A stretch of DNA of 64,000 nucleotides. It comes from Leucobacter exalbidus (lineage in GTDB: Bacteria > Actinomycetota > Actinomycetes > Actinomycetales > Microbacteriaceae). The translations under genes were made by a program, and so were the position numbers. The notes below the pieces were generated by a model that saw only the letters and a program-made list of their open reading frames with translations, ran no database searches and was not told where the DNA came from. The stretch is from positions 248,001-312,000 of the forward strand of contig NZ_JAFIDA010000001.1 of NCBI RefSeq assembly GCF_017834145.1, read 5' to 3'. Positions 17,870 through 26,969 of this stretch are shown in pieces. Numbering within the stretch: position 1 is the first letter of the stretch; every line of letters starts with the position of its first letter.

Positions 17870-19417
17870 ATGCCGCGCAAACGCAAACAAGCAGTGCCCA
17901 AGCACTTTGTCCAAGTACTCAGACGCCCCAATGTGGGGGTCGAGACGACGACGGGGCGGCCGTGGATCGGCGTTGATCAGCAGGTCGGGCATGGCTCAGC
18001 CGACGCGCGGTTCGCGTTGACCCCTGAACAGTACGCTCAGGTGCTGACCGAGGGATGGCTAGAAACGCCTTTCGAAATGGAATGCTGGCGTGGCGAGCAC
18101 CCCGAGCTGGAGTTATCACACCCAGGAAAGCGCCAAGAGACACCCGAAGTCTGGTCTCCGGCACCATCGCGGTCAATAGAGACGCCATTTCACGGTGAAC
18201 TGTGGCGTCACGCTGACGTACTCGGGGCAACGCCAGAGGACGACATCGTTCAAGTTGTGCAGCAACTTGCAGCTCAGTCCTGGCAACCGTGCATCGTGGA
18301 CGGGGTAGTGCATCGTCTGACATTCTTGCTCACCGGCGAAAACTCGTACCCGCGCCCCGAAGGGCTGATCGCCGGGCTCACGCAGGGGAGCACGCGCGAC
18401 CTTGCGCACTTGATCTTGGGCGAGCCGGTAGACGCCACTCGTGACGAGTTTGCTGCGGACGGGATTCGGGTCTTTCTTGAATTCGAAGCCGGGGGCCTAT
18501 CCCAGATCAGCATTGAGCCGACTTTGCAATGGACCCTTCCTCCGGGCCGCCTCGGGCGTCTCCTTGAGACGCTTGGGACTCCCGAGTTTAGTGATGCATT
18601 TGTTGAGGTTATCGAGCAGACGGGCGGAGCGCGGCGACGTCACGAGATACTTTCGGGCGGCATCGGGCGGCTCATTGTTTGGGACGCTGGGCTCAAAGTT
18701 CAAGTGCAAGACGGCAACATAGCGATCGCGCAGGTTGAGATCAGCACGGGCGAGGCCGATGAGCCGAATGAGTATGCCCGAACACTTGTCCCGGGCATGA
18801 CGTGGCCAGCGACGCGAGAACAGTTGCACTCGGCATGGGGGCCGCCCTCAGCAACGGCCGGGCATGCCGATTTGTATCGGTACGGTCGTCGAGAATTGGC
18901 GGTGCACTTCAGCTCGGGTCAGGCTAACGCGACCCTGGTTAAGCTCACCGCCGTCATGAGCGGCCAGAATGCGACCATGGCGATGCCGTCGCGTAGTTCT
19001 GGCAATTACACAATCTATCTTGATCTGCTCGGGCGCCCCCAAACCGATGCGACTGTCGTCTACGCCCGCACGCAGCTCGGTGCTCACGTACAGCTGTCGG
19101 GCACGGGAAGAATCGTCACCGCGGTGGAAGTTGACGGGAGCAGAGTGGGCTTTGCTCGCTTCATGGACGGCTGGTCAAACGTTGCTAGGCGAAGCGACGT
19201 AGCTTTCGGCGCACCCGACTACTACGGTGCCCACGACGACGTCTGGTGGCGTGCCCCCGGATGGATTCACGTGCATTCCAATAATGGCCGAAATATTGAT
19301 CGCATCACCGTCTCCCAAGAACGTCCGACTCGCCTTGACGTACACGCGTGGCAATTTGGGCGCGACAGCATGGAGGCCTGGCGGTCGCTTTCAGACGGGG
19401 CATCCGTCACTGAGTGA
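17870..19417 (+). CDS. Unknown protein with repeated LGxP beta modules
   Basis: A 515-aa soluble protein that I do not recognise. The N-terminus is basic (MPRKRKQAVPKHF). From about residue 165 a pattern recurs roughly every 60-70 residues: a short LG/WG/FG-x-P element, an acidic or aromatic stretch, then an alternating strand with F/V-x-F and a closing I/V-x-V. Examples begin LILGEPVDATRDEF, LLETLGTPEF, LHSAWGPPSAT, LDLLGRPQTDAT and VAFGAPDYYGAH. This resembles small alpha-beta folds such as SMI1/KNR4-like immunity or BamE-like units, but that is only a guess. The ATG at 17870 has AGGGGGTG upstream; an in-frame ATG at 17843 does not. Lone gene beside decayed DNA. Confidence 0.7.
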   Translation: MPRKRKQAVPKHFVQVLRRPNVGVETTTGRPWIGVDQQVGHGSADARFALTPEQYAQVLTEGWLETPFEMECWRGEHPELELSHPGKRQETPEVWSPAPSRSIETPFHGELWRHADVLGATPEDDIVQVVQQLAAQSWQPCIVDGVVHRLTFLLTGENSYPRPEGLIAGLTQGSTRDLAHLILGEPVDATRDEFAADGIRVFLEFEAGGLSQISIEPTLQWTLPPGRLGRLLETLGTPEFSDAFVEVIEQTGGARRRHEILSGGIGRLIVWDAGLKVQVQDGNIAIAQVEISTGEADEPNEYARTLVPGMTWPATREQLHSAWGPPSATAGHADLYRYGRRELAVHFSSGQANATLVKLTAVMSGQNATMAMPSRSSGNYTIYLDLLGRPQTDATVVYARTQLGAHVQLSGTGRIVTAVEVDGSRVGFARFMDGWSNVARRSDVAFGAPDYYGAHDDVWWRAPGWIHVHSNNGRNIDRITVSQERPTRLDVHAWQFGRDSMEAWRSLSDGASVTE

Positions 19418-19513
19418 TTGGTGGGTGTGCGGAGCAAACTTGGTGCTGGTCGTAGCTGTGTGACATGAAATTTCGGTGTTTCTGAACTCGTGGGCTATGT
19501 TGGGCTCTGTGAC

Positions 19514-19590
19514 ACGGGGTGCCCGTCGCCGAATGGCGGGCTGAGATTACACCCGTCGAACCTGATCTAGTTAGTACTAGCGAAGGGATG
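19514..19590 (+). ncRNA. TPP riboswitch (THI element)
   Basis: The conserved THI-box blocks are all present: GGGGTGCCC at the 5' side, GGGCTGAGATTACACCC in the middle, AACCTGATCTAGTTAGTAC and the closing GCGAAGGGA. The GAAGGGA at the 3' end is also the ribosome binding site for thiM (ATG at 19597), so thiamine pyrophosphate binding likely hides it and blocks translation. Confidence 0.95.
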
Positions 19591-19596
19591 TTATAG

Positions 19597-20448
19597 ATGC
19601 GCACGCGTCTAACCTCTGAACAATGCGCCCAAATGCTCGATTTTCTGCGGGAGCGAGCCCCACTCGTGCAGTGCGTCACCAATACGGTGGTGACAAATTT
19701 CACCGCGAACGCCCTGCTCGCCTTAGGCGCCGCCCCGGCCATGGTCGACGTGCCCATTGAGGCCGGCCAGTTCGCCCGCATCGCCTCTGGCGTGCTGATC
19801 AACCTGGGTACACCCCACGCCGAACAGCGCACCGCCATGCTTGAAGCGGCCCATGCGGCACACGACGCCGGCACCCCGTGGGTGCTCGATCCCGTGGCCG
19901 TCGGCACGTTGACGGTGCGCACCGATCTCGCCCGCGAACTGCTCGCACTGGCACCCACCGCCATTCGCGGCAATGCCTCAGAGATCATCGGACTAGCAGG
20001 CCAGGGGAGCGGCGGCCGCGGCGTCGACGCCACCGATCTTCCCGAGACCGCGCTCGCCGCAGCCACTCACCTGGCCGAGGCGACCGGCGCGGTGATTGCC
20101 ATCTCGGGCGCGGTCGATCTGATCACCGATGGCACTGAAACCATCAGGGTCGCGAACGGCCACCCGCTGCTTACGCAGGTCACCGGGGGCGGTTGCGCAC
20201 TCGGCGCGGTCACGGCGGCATTCCTGTCGCTCACACACGAGAGCGCAGCATCGGGCGGCCACGCGCCTAGCCCGCGTGGTGGGCTGGATGTGCTCGCCGC
20301 AACGGCGGCCGCGACCGCCGTGTATACAATTGCCGCCGAGCTCGCTGCGGCAGATGCAGAGGGCCCCGGCAGTTTCGGGTGGCGGTTCATCGACCGGCTG
20401 CACGATCTTGACGCCGCAACCGTCGCAGCGCGGGTGAGGCTGTCATGA
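19597..20448 (+). CDS. thiM: Hydroxyethylthiazole kinase
   Basis: A 283-aa ribokinase-fold enzyme that phosphorylates the thiazole moiety in thiamine salvage. Visible features are [23 protein letters not shown] at the start, the NASEI element near 130 and the catalytic loop TGGGCALGA (Cys near 203). It is first in a riboswitch-controlled operon; the stop overlaps thiE by 4 nt. An Arg/Ser loop near 225 ([10 protein letters not shown]) is longer than usual. Confidence 0.96.
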   Translation: MRTRLTSEQCAQMLDFLRERAPLVQCVTNTVVTNFTANALLALGAAPAMVDVPIEAGQFARIASGVLINLGTPHAEQRTAMLEAAHAAHDAGTPWVLDPVAVGTLTVRTDLARELLALAPTAIRGNASEIIGLAGQGSGGRGVDATDLPETALAAATHLAEATGAVIAISGAVDLITDGTETIRVANGHPLLTQVTGGGCALGAVTAAFLSLTHESAASGGHAPSPRGGLDVLAATAAATAVYTIAAELAAADAEGPGSFGWRFIDRLHDLDAATVAARVRLS

Positions 20449-21143
20449 GTGCACCAAACGATTCAGTGTCGGATATCTCAGTGCCAGATGCCTCAGCGCG
20501 CGCCATCGATCTCTCGATCTACCTCGTCACCGATGAGGCCCTGTGTGGTGAGCGCGGGGTGGTGCAGACCGCGATCGACGCCGTTGCGGGCGGGGCCACC
20601 ACGGTGCAGCTGCGCCACAAAAACGCCTCAGATGAGCAGCTGCTCGAGACCCTGCTGCAGCTCGCACACGCAATAAGCGACCGGGCGACCCTGCTCGTGA
20701 ACGACCGCGTCGACGTCTTCACCCGTGCGAAAGCCCTGGGGGCTGCGGTGCACGGCGTACACGTGGGGCAGGGAGACCTCGACCCTCGCGCCGTGCGGGC
20801 GCTGATCGGCGAGGACGCCATTCTCGGGCTGAGCGCAGACAGTGCGGCCCACCTCGCCGCGGTGCGCGCGCTACCGGCGGGCACCGCCGACTACCTCGGG
20901 GTGGGGGCGGTGCGCGCCACCTCCACCAAACCCGACCATCCGCCGGTGCTCGGCATCGACGGCTTTGCAGCGGTCACCGCGCAGGCAGCACTGCCGTGCG
21001 TGGCGATCGGCGGCATCGGCCTGGCCGACGCACAGCCCCTGCGACGTGTGGGCGCGGCAGGCATCGCCGTCGTCTCGGCAATCTGCGCCGCGACAGACGC
21101 CCGCGAAGCCGCGGCCCAGCTACGTGAGGAGTGGAGCGCATGA
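20445..21143 (+). CDS. thiE: Thiamine-phosphate synthase
   Basis: A 232-aa TIM-barrel enzyme that joins HMP-PP and thiazole phosphate. Motifs are [28 protein letters not shown] and [10 protein letters not shown]. The first 25 residues are nonconserved and acidic. [13 protein letters not shown] replaces the common GPVFPTxTK loop, keeping the TxTK diphosphate-binding part. It overlaps thiM and thiD by 4 nt each. Confidence 0.95.
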   Translation: MSAPNDSVSDISVPDASARAIDLSIYLVTDEALCGERGVVQTAIDAVAGGATTVQLRHKNASDEQLLETLLQLAHAISDRATLLVNDRVDVFTRAKALGAAVHGVHVGQGDLDPRAVRALIGEDAILGLSADSAAHLAAVRALPAGTADYLGVGAVRATSTKPDHPPVLGIDGFAAVTAQAALPCVAIGGIGLADAQPLRRVGAAGIAVVSAICAATDAREAAAQLREEWSA

Positions 21144-22021
21144 CCCAGATACCCCGCGTGCTGAGCATCGCCGGCACCGACCCCACGGGCGGCGCCGGCA
21201 TCCACGCCGACCTGAAAAGCATCGCCGCGAACGGTGGCTACGGCATGGCCGCCGTCACCGTGCTCGTCGCGCAGAATACCCGCGGCGTGCGCGCCACCCA
21301 TGCGCCACCAGCCTCATTTCTCACTTCTCAGCTCGACGCGGTGAGTGATGACGTCACCATTGACGCCGTCAAAATCGGCATGCTCGGCGACACCGCCATC
21401 ATCGATGCCGTGGCTGACTGGCTGACCCGGGTCCCCCCGCCGATCGTCGTGCTTGATCCGGTGATGATCGCCACGAGCGACGACCGCCTGCTCGACGAGA
21501 CCGCCGAGGGCTCCCTGCGCGCCCTCGTGCCCCGGGTCGATCTCGTCACGCCCAACCTGCCCGAACTTGCCATCTTGCTCGACGAACCCGTCGCCCGCGA
21601 CTGGGCGCACGCCCTCGACCAAGGGGAGCGGCTCGCCCAAGACACCGGCACCCGCGTGCTCGTCAAGGGCGGGCATCTCGCAGGCATGGCCTGCCCCGAT
21701 GCGCTCGTGGGCGCGGGCGAAGCGCCGTTTGTGCTCGACGGGATCCGGATCAACACCCCGCACACCCACGGCACCGGGTGCTCGATGTCGGCCGCGCTCG
21801 CCACACGCCTCGCCGTGCACGGCGACTGGCGGCGCGCGCTCACCGAAACCAAAGCCTGGCTCACCGACAGCATTCAGTCGGCGGCCGAGCTGCGGGTCGG
21901 CGCAGGCCACGGGCCCATCAACCACTTCCACGCGCTCTGGAGCGCGGCCCAGGCGCCGCAAATAACGCACACCACTCATGTATCTCACGCAATGCAGACC
22001 AACGAAGGTTCACGCTCATGA
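21140..22021 (+). CDS. thiD: Hydroxymethylpyrimidine/phosphomethylpyrimidine kinase
   Basis: A 293-aa ribokinase-fold kinase making HMP-PP. SIAGTDPTGGAGIHADLK at the N-terminus, VLVKGGHL, and the catalytic loop THGTGCSMSAALA are clear. The start ATG at 21140 overlaps the thiE stop and has GAGGAG 9 nt before; a GTG at 21131 is possible but less likely. The C-terminus overlaps the SDR gene by 4 nt. Confidence 0.96.
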   Translation: MTQIPRVLSIAGTDPTGGAGIHADLKSIAANGGYGMAAVTVLVAQNTRGVRATHAPPASFLTSQLDAVSDDVTIDAVKIGMLGDTAIIDAVADWLTRVPPPIVVLDPVMIATSDDRLLDETAEGSLRALVPRVDLVTPNLPELAILLDEPVARDWAHALDQGERLAQDTGTRVLVKGGHLAGMACPDALVGAGEAPFVLDGIRINTPHTHGTGCSMSAALATRLAVHGDWRRALTETKAWLTDSIQSAAELRVGAGHGPINHFHALWSAAQAPQITHTTHVSHAMQTNEGSRS

Positions 22022-22824
22022 CTGACACCACCCCGCTTCCCGCATCCCTCCCCATCTCCGAACAAACCGTGCTCGTCACCGGCGGCGGCCGCGGCGTCGG
22101 CACCCACCTCGTGCGCGCCTTCGCCCAGCAGGGCGCTCGCGTCATCATCAACTACCGCAGCAGCCACGCAGCAGCGACGGCGCTCGCCGCAGAACTCGAA
22201 GTAGAGCACGGCGCGGGCCGCGTGATTGCACTGGAGGCAGATGTGACCGACCGTGAGGCGGTCGACCGGATCGTGGCTGATGCCACCGCGCACTTTGGCA
22301 CCGAAATTACCACGGTGGTGAGTAACGCGTTGCCCGCGTTCTCGTTCAACGGCGATGACCGACCCAAGGCAGCAGACATCGGCTGGGATGACGTGGCTGC
22401 GCAGTTTGAGGGCACCGTGCGCGGGGCCCTCAACACGGTGCAGGCGGTGCTGCCCGGCATGCGTGCGCGAGGATTTGGGCGCGTCATTACCGTGGGCACG
22501 AATCTGTTTCAGCACCCGGTGGTGCCGTACCACGACTACACCGCGGCGAAAGCGGCGCTGCTCTCACTCACCCGCACACTGGCGCACGATCTCGGGCCCG
22601 ACGGCATCACGGTGAACATGATTTCTGGTGGGCTGTTGCGCACGACCGACGCGAGCGCCGCCACCCCTGACGCCGTGTTCGAATACATTGCCGCCGCCAG
22701 CCCGCTGCGCAGGGTGACGACGCCGCGCGAATTCGCTGACGCGGCGCTGTTCTTCGCCTCAGAGTGGTCGCGGGCCGTCACCGGTCAGAACCTGGTGGTC
22801 GATGGCGGGCTCGTGAATAACTGA
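22018..22824 (+). CDS. Short-chain dehydrogenase/reductase in the thi operon
   Basis: A 268-aa SDR with the NADP(H) motif VTGGGRGVGTH (residues about 20-30), NYRSS for phosphate binding and the active-site YTAAK (about 181-185). Annotated relatives are 3-oxoacyl-ACP reductases. The ATG overlaps the thiD stop, so it is the fourth riboswitch-controlled gene. That ties it to thiamine supply, for example reduction of a thiazole or HMP precursor; this is inference. The substrate is not visible. Confidence 0.88.
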   Translation: MTDTTPLPASLPISEQTVLVTGGGRGVGTHLVRAFAQQGARVIINYRSSHAAATALAAELEVEHGAGRVIALEADVTDREAVDRIVADATAHFGTEITTVVSNALPAFSFNGDDRPKAADIGWDDVAAQFEGTVRGALNTVQAVLPGMRARGFGRVITVGTNLFQHPVVPYHDYTAAKAALLSLTRTLAHDLGPDGITVNMISGGLLRTTDASAATPDAVFEYIAAASPLRRVTTPREFADAALFFASEWSRAVTGQNLVVDGGLVNN

Positions 22825-22841
22825 TCGCGGGCGTGCGTACG

Positions 22842-23444
22842 CTATTGCGGCAGCACCGCCGCGATCTGGGTGCGAATATCTGCGATCACCGCGTCGGTTG
22901 AGGGGTGCAGATGCGCGCCGCTGGCCATGGTGAGAAACGTGATCGACGAGATGACGTGGGCGAGGGTGCGCGCGGTGTCATCGGTCACCGCGCCACCGCG
23001 GGTGAGTACCTCGGCGTACGCCTGCTTGGTGCGGGCGACGATGCTCAGCGCCTCGGCGTGGTGCGGTTCGCCCGGGTCGCCGAACACCATTTCACGCAGG
23101 TAGGTGCGCCCGTTCTCGATCTGGACCCGGTTGCAGCGCACGACGGGGGTGACGATGGCGAGCAGCGCATCAAGCGGGTCGGTGAGCTTTGCGGCCGCGG
23201 CCTGCCCTGCGGCGAGCGCCTGGGCGTAGTGGGCGTTTTGTACGAGCAGCAGCAGCTCACCCTTGGTTTTGGCGTAGAGGAAGAGGGTGCCCGCGCCGAT
23301 ATCGGCTTTGTCGGCGATCTGTTGTGTGGTGACCTCGTCGACGCTGTGGGTGGCGAAGAGTTCGGTGGCGGCAGCGGTGATGCGTTCGAGTTTTTCGAGT
23401 TTGTTGCGTTCGCGCCGACCCAGCGCGGGTGCTGTGAACGTCAT
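22842..23444 (-). CDS. TetR/AcrR family regulator
   Basis: A 200-aa repressor with an N-terminal TetR helix-turn-helix (TAAATELFATHSVDEVTTQQIADKADIGAGTLF, tail YAKTKGELL) and a variable ligand-binding C-terminal half. The ATG at 23444 has AGGAGG 9 nt upstream; the longer frame to 23480 would start inside the promoter. It is divergent from the OYE-SDR pair, the usual layout when it controls them, with operator-like palindromes between. Confidence 0.9.
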   Translation of the reverse strand: MTFTAPALGRRERNKLEKLERITAAATELFATHSVDEVTTQQIADKADIGAGTLFLYAKTKGELLLLVQNAHYAQALAAGQAAAAKLTDPLDALLAIVTPVVRCNRVQIENGRTYLREMVFGDPGEPHHAEALSIVARTKQAYAEVLTRGGAVTDDTARTLAHVISSITFLTMASGAHLHPSTDAVIADIRTQIAAVLPQ

Positions 23445-23471
23445 GAGAAGTATCCTCCTGGGAATAAAGTA

Positions 23472-23483
23472 TGAGTACACTCA
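23472..23483. promoter_or_regulatory. Palindrome near the tetR start
   Basis: TGAGT-AC-ACTCA, 28 bp upstream of the TetR start codon, placed to act in autoregulation. An 8-bp inverted pair CACTGTCG (23498-23505)/CGACAGTG (23540-23547) lies further along the divergent region. Confidence 0.4.
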
Positions 23484-23569
23484 GTTATGATCATGGTCAC
23501 TGTCGCGTGGCCTCGAATCTGCTTCCGCTCATTCTCTCACGACAGTGTTGATTGCCCCGTTGTGCCGGG

Positions 23570-23583
23570 CTACCGACCGGTAG
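23570..23583. promoter_or_regulatory. TetR-type operator candidate before the OYE gene
   Basis: CTACCG-AC-CGGTAG is a perfect interrupted palindrome ending 33 bp before the reductase ATG, in the likely promoter. Its form resembles ACCG/CGGT operators of TetR-family repressors. Confidence 0.55.
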
Positions 23584-23616
23584 TCAGTAATCGTGCGATG
23601 TAAAGGAACTCACCTC

Positions 23617-24693
23617 ATGACCTCCTCTTCACTGTGGACACCATTTACCCTGGGCCGCATGCAGCTCGAGCACCGTCTCGCCATGGCGCCGATGACGCGC
23701 AACCGCGCCGACGTTGATGGCACCCCGAGTGACCTGATGGTCGACTACTACGGGCAGCGCGCCGGCCTGGGCCTTATTATCACCGAGGGCACGCAGCCCT
23801 CTGCTGACGGCCAGGGCTACCTGAACACCCCCGGCATCTACACTCCCGAGCATGTTGCGGGCTGGAGCAAGGTCGCCGACGCCGTGCACGAGAAGGGTGG
23901 GCACCTGTTCATCCAACTGATGCACGCGGGCCGCGTCTCGCACCCCGATAACACCCCGCACCATCGCCAGCCGGTCGCCCCTTCGGCGATCGCTCCCGGC
24001 GAGGATTCACACACCCCCACGGGCGTGCAGCCTATTCCGGTGCCCCGCGCACTGGGCACCGAGGAGATCGCTGATGTGATTGCCGAGTTCCGTCACGCGG
24101 CTGCCTCGGCCATCGCTGCGGGTGCCGACGGCGTCGAGATTCACGCCGCGAACGGCTACCTGCTGCACCAGTTCCTGTCGCCCAACTCGAACGAGCGCAC
24201 CGACTCCTACGGCGGATCAATTGAGAACCGCGCCCGCATCGTGATCGAGATCGCGCAGGCCGTGGCCGACGAAATCGGCGCCGACCGCACCGGCATTCGC
24301 ATCTCGCCGGCACTGCCGCTCGGTGGCCTCAACGAGGGCGAGGTAGAAGCCGTGCGTGCCCAGTACCGCTACCTCGTCGGCGAGCTCGCCAACCTCAATC
24401 TCGCGTACCTCCACGTGCACCACATCGGTGACGATGAGCTGTTGCGTTCGTTCCGCGAGGTGTGGCCGACCGCCGTGCTCGTGGTGCGTTATGGCCGTGG
24501 CCGCGACCAGATCGCCGCCGACATTGACGCGAACTTCGCCGACATTGCGCCGATTGGTCGCTTCGCACTCGCTAACCCCGATCTGGTGGAGCGCCTGCGC
24601 ACCGACGCCCCGCTGAACGAGGTCGACCCGGCCACCCTGTACGGCGGCGGAGAAGCGGGCTACACCGACTACCCCGCGCTGGCCACCGCCTAA
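23617..24693 (+). CDS. Alkene reductase, Old Yellow Enzyme family (NemA-like)
   Basis: A 358-aa FMN-dependent TIM-barrel enzyme that reduces activated C=C bonds or nitro groups with NADPH. Motifs are LAMAPMTRNRA, QLMHAGRVSH, GVEIHAANGYLLHQFLSP (His/Asn pair that binds the substrate carbonyl) and NERTDSYGGSIENRAR. The start at 23617 follows AAAGGA. It is 40 bp from the next SDR. Likely a TetR-controlled electrophile-response or detoxification unit. Confidence 0.93.
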   Translation: MTSSSLWTPFTLGRMQLEHRLAMAPMTRNRADVDGTPSDLMVDYYGQRAGLGLIITEGTQPSADGQGYLNTPGIYTPEHVAGWSKVADAVHEKGGHLFIQLMHAGRVSHPDNTPHHRQPVAPSAIAPGEDSHTPTGVQPIPVPRALGTEEIADVIAEFRHAAASAIAAGADGVEIHAANGYLLHQFLSPNSNERTDSYGGSIENRARIVIEIAQAVADEIGADRTGIRISPALPLGGLNEGEVEAVRAQYRYLVGELANLNLAYLHVHHIGDDELLRSFREVWPTAVLVVRYGRGRDQIAADIDANFADIAPIGRFALANPDLVERLRTDAPLNEVDPATLYGGGEAGYTDYPALATA

Positions 24694-24732
24694 CCCGCCA
24701 GCACACCACCACCACACGCAGAAAGCAGACAC

Positions 24733-25449
24733 ATGACTTCACTCAATGGCGCAGTAGTGCTCGTGACCGGCGCAAACGGCGGCATCGGCACACGCTTCGT
24801 GCGCGAAGCCCTCGCCCGCGGTGCGGCAAAGGTGTACGCCTCGGCGCGCAACCCGCGCACCTGGGATGACGACCGCATCGTGCCGTTGGCGCTCGATGCC
24901 ACTGATCCGGCATCGATTCAGACAGCCGTTGCGGCGGCCCCCGACGTCACCGTGCTGATCAACAACGCCGGTGCCGGCGTGCACAGCGCCGGCGTGCTCG
25001 GCCACACCGACGCCGAGATTCGCGCCAACGTCGAGGTCAACTTCCTCGGTCCGCTGTTCCTCTCGCGGGCATTCGCCCCCGTGTTGGCAGCGCACGGCGG
25101 CAACACCGCCATTATCGACATGCACTCGGCGCTGTCGTGGCACGCGAGCGTGGGTATCTACTCGGCCACCAAGGCAGCCCTGTGGTCGGTCACGAACTCA
25201 CTGCGCATCGAACTGCTGCCCGCTGGCGTGCAGGTCGTCGGCGTGCACGTGGGCTGGGTCGACACCGCCATGGCGGCCGGCGTCACCGACCCCAAGACCG
25301 ACCCCGCCGTACTGGTAGGGATGATCTTCGACGCCACCGAAGCGGGGGAGTATGAAGTACTCGCCGACGACACCGCCATCAACCTGAAAGCGGCGCTCAG
25401 CGCCCCGCTCGAAGCGGCCTACCCGCAGCTCAGGCAGGCACAAGGCTAA
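24733..25449 (+). CDS. SDR family oxidoreductase
   Basis: A 238-aa classical SDR with VTGANGGIGTRF at the cofactor site, NNAGAG (76-81), Ser in DMHSALSW and the YSATK catalytic pair (about 143-147). It lies 40 bp behind the OYE gene with an AGAAAG site, so probably co-transcribed under the TetR regulator. The substrate is unknown. A 12-bp stem terminator follows. Confidence 0.88.
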   Translation: MTSLNGAVVLVTGANGGIGTRFVREALARGAAKVYASARNPRTWDDDRIVPLALDATDPASIQTAVAAAPDVTVLINNAGAGVHSAGVLGHTDAEIRANVEVNFLGPLFLSRAFAPVLAAHGGNTAIIDMHSALSWHASVGIYSATKAALWSVTNSLRIELLPAGVQVVGVHVGWVDTAMAAGVTDPKTDPAVLVGMIFDATEAGEYEVLADDTAINLKAALSAPLEAAYPQLRQAQG

Positions 25450-25480
25450 ACGCCCTCAGGGCTAAATGCCTTCAGGGGCA

Positions 25481-25510
25481 TCGCGGGTGCTGTTTCATCA
25501 GCACCCGCGA
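25481..25510 (+). terminator. Terminator hairpin after the OYE-SDR unit
   Basis: Perfect 12-bp arms (25481-25492, 25499-25510) around TTTCAT. No U-tract follows directly, though TTTTT occurs at 25541-25545. Confidence 0.55.
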
Positions 25511-25559
25511 CACCCCGGCCCGGCTGCAGGCCACCCACCATTTTTACTACAGTTGACGG

Positions 25560-26927
25560 GTGACTTACGTACCCGCCGTTCGGCTCACCGGAGAGCTCCA
25601 CCCCAACCCCGGCTACCCCCTCACCGTCGATACGGTGACAGCACACCTGCGCTCGCGACGCCTGCTCGCGGCAGTCGGACAATACGACCTGAGCGCCCTG
25701 GCCCGCGCCGCCGGAGTCACAGAAGCCGACCGCTCAGTGATTATCGCGCTCGCCGCCACCGAAGACGAACGCGTCTTCGTGCTCGAAAACGGTAAGGCCC
25801 AGCAGGGCCTGAGCGTCGCTGAGCTGTGCGCCGAACTCGCGGCCGCCACACGCGCCAACGTTGAGATCTCAGGCGAATACGTCGACGCCAACGAAACAGA
25901 AATCGAAGATACGTTCGAACGCGGTGATGGCGCGGATGAAAGCCACTCGGGTGACCGTGCCGACGATGACGCCCATGGCGACTCGGGGCCGATCGTCGTA
26001 GAGCTGCCTGACGCAGACGACCCCGCGCCCGTGCTCATCTTCCGAGGCAAGGCCGACCTGCTGCCCATGCTCGCCAAAGACGCCGAATCACCCCTCGAAA
26101 CCATCACCCACGGTGACTGGACCATCGTTGGATTCGAAGATGCGGCGGCCGACCCCGGCAGGCACGGCTGGACCCGCAGCGAAACCCCCGTCATTGAACT
26201 CAGCGCCATCGGCGAAGACCGCTACCTCACCATCCTCACTTCACGCGGCGCCCTTATCCAGGGGTGCACCCTCACGTGGCAGACGCCCACCACACCGGTA
26301 CTGGGCGATGAGGAGACCTTTGAGGCAATCACGGGGGATCACCCCGGCCTCGCCGCCGTGCTCGCAAGCCTCGCCAACCCCCACCTCGACCCCGAATCCG
26401 AAATGACGCGCCTGCTGAGCGACCCAGCCTTCGCCCACATCGACGCGCATCAGCTCGCCACCGCCCTGCAGCTCCCGCCCGACGAACACTGGTTCACCCG
26501 CGTCCTCACAGTCCTCGAGCTACCCGCGCTCGCCGCAGCCGTGTTTGAAGCTGGCGGGTTTGCTACAGACGGCGAGGACTCCGCGCGCGTGACCCGGGTT
26601 GAACCCGGCGGATTCTGGGCGTCCATGCGTGCCGTGCTGCAGGTGCACGACACCGCATCGCCCAGCGAGATCGAGCGCAAGGGCATCTTCGGTCGCATCT
26701 ACGCGGCAACGGTACGCCAGCCGGCACGCATGCTGTTCTCGATCGTCCCTGAACTCGCCCTCGGATCGGCCGCCCTCGCCTGGGTGGCCACCAGCGACCA
26801 CCGGCCCTGGTGGCTCATCGCCGTAGGGTTCGCGGGCGGGCTCGCCATTCTCGACGCCGTCGTTGATATCGCCCTGATGATCAGGCGCATCACCCGCCAG
26901 CGCCGCGGCATCTCACCGCGCAACTAG
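25560..26927 (+). CDS. Unknown protein with C-terminal membrane hairpin
   Basis: A 455-aa protein not recognised as a known family. The N-terminal 80 residues look helical (LTVDTVTAHLRSRRLLAAVG), then a linker rich in Asp/His/Ser (about 115-145). A mixed domain follows with a helix that mentions LSDPAFAHIDAHQLATALQL. Two hydrophobic segments near the end (ELALGSAALAWV, WWLIAVGFAGGLAILDAVVDIALMI) are followed by a basic tail. The GTG start at 25560 has no clear ribosome site. It stands alone, convergent with the pabC-like gene. Confidence 0.7.
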   Translation: MTYVPAVRLTGELHPNPGYPLTVDTVTAHLRSRRLLAAVGQYDLSALARAAGVTEADRSVIIALAATEDERVFVLENGKAQQGLSVAELCAELAAATRANVEISGEYVDANETEIEDTFERGDGADESHSGDRADDDAHGDSGPIVVELPDADDPAPVLIFRGKADLLPMLAKDAESPLETITHGDWTIVGFEDAAADPGRHGWTRSETPVIELSAIGEDRYLTILTSRGALIQGCTLTWQTPTTPVLGDEETFEAITGDHPGLAAVLASLANPHLDPESEMTRLLSDPAFAHIDAHQLATALQLPPDEHWFTRVLTVLELPALAAAVFEAGGFATDGEDSARVTRVEPGGFWASMRAVLQVHDTASPSEIERKGIFGRIYAATVRQPARMLFSIVPELALGSAALAWVATSDHRPWWLIAVGFAGGLAILDAVVDIALMIRRITRQRRGISPRN

Positions 26928-26969
26928 CGCCCCTGGAGAGCGATCCCCGGATAGCGACCTCCCGAAGGG

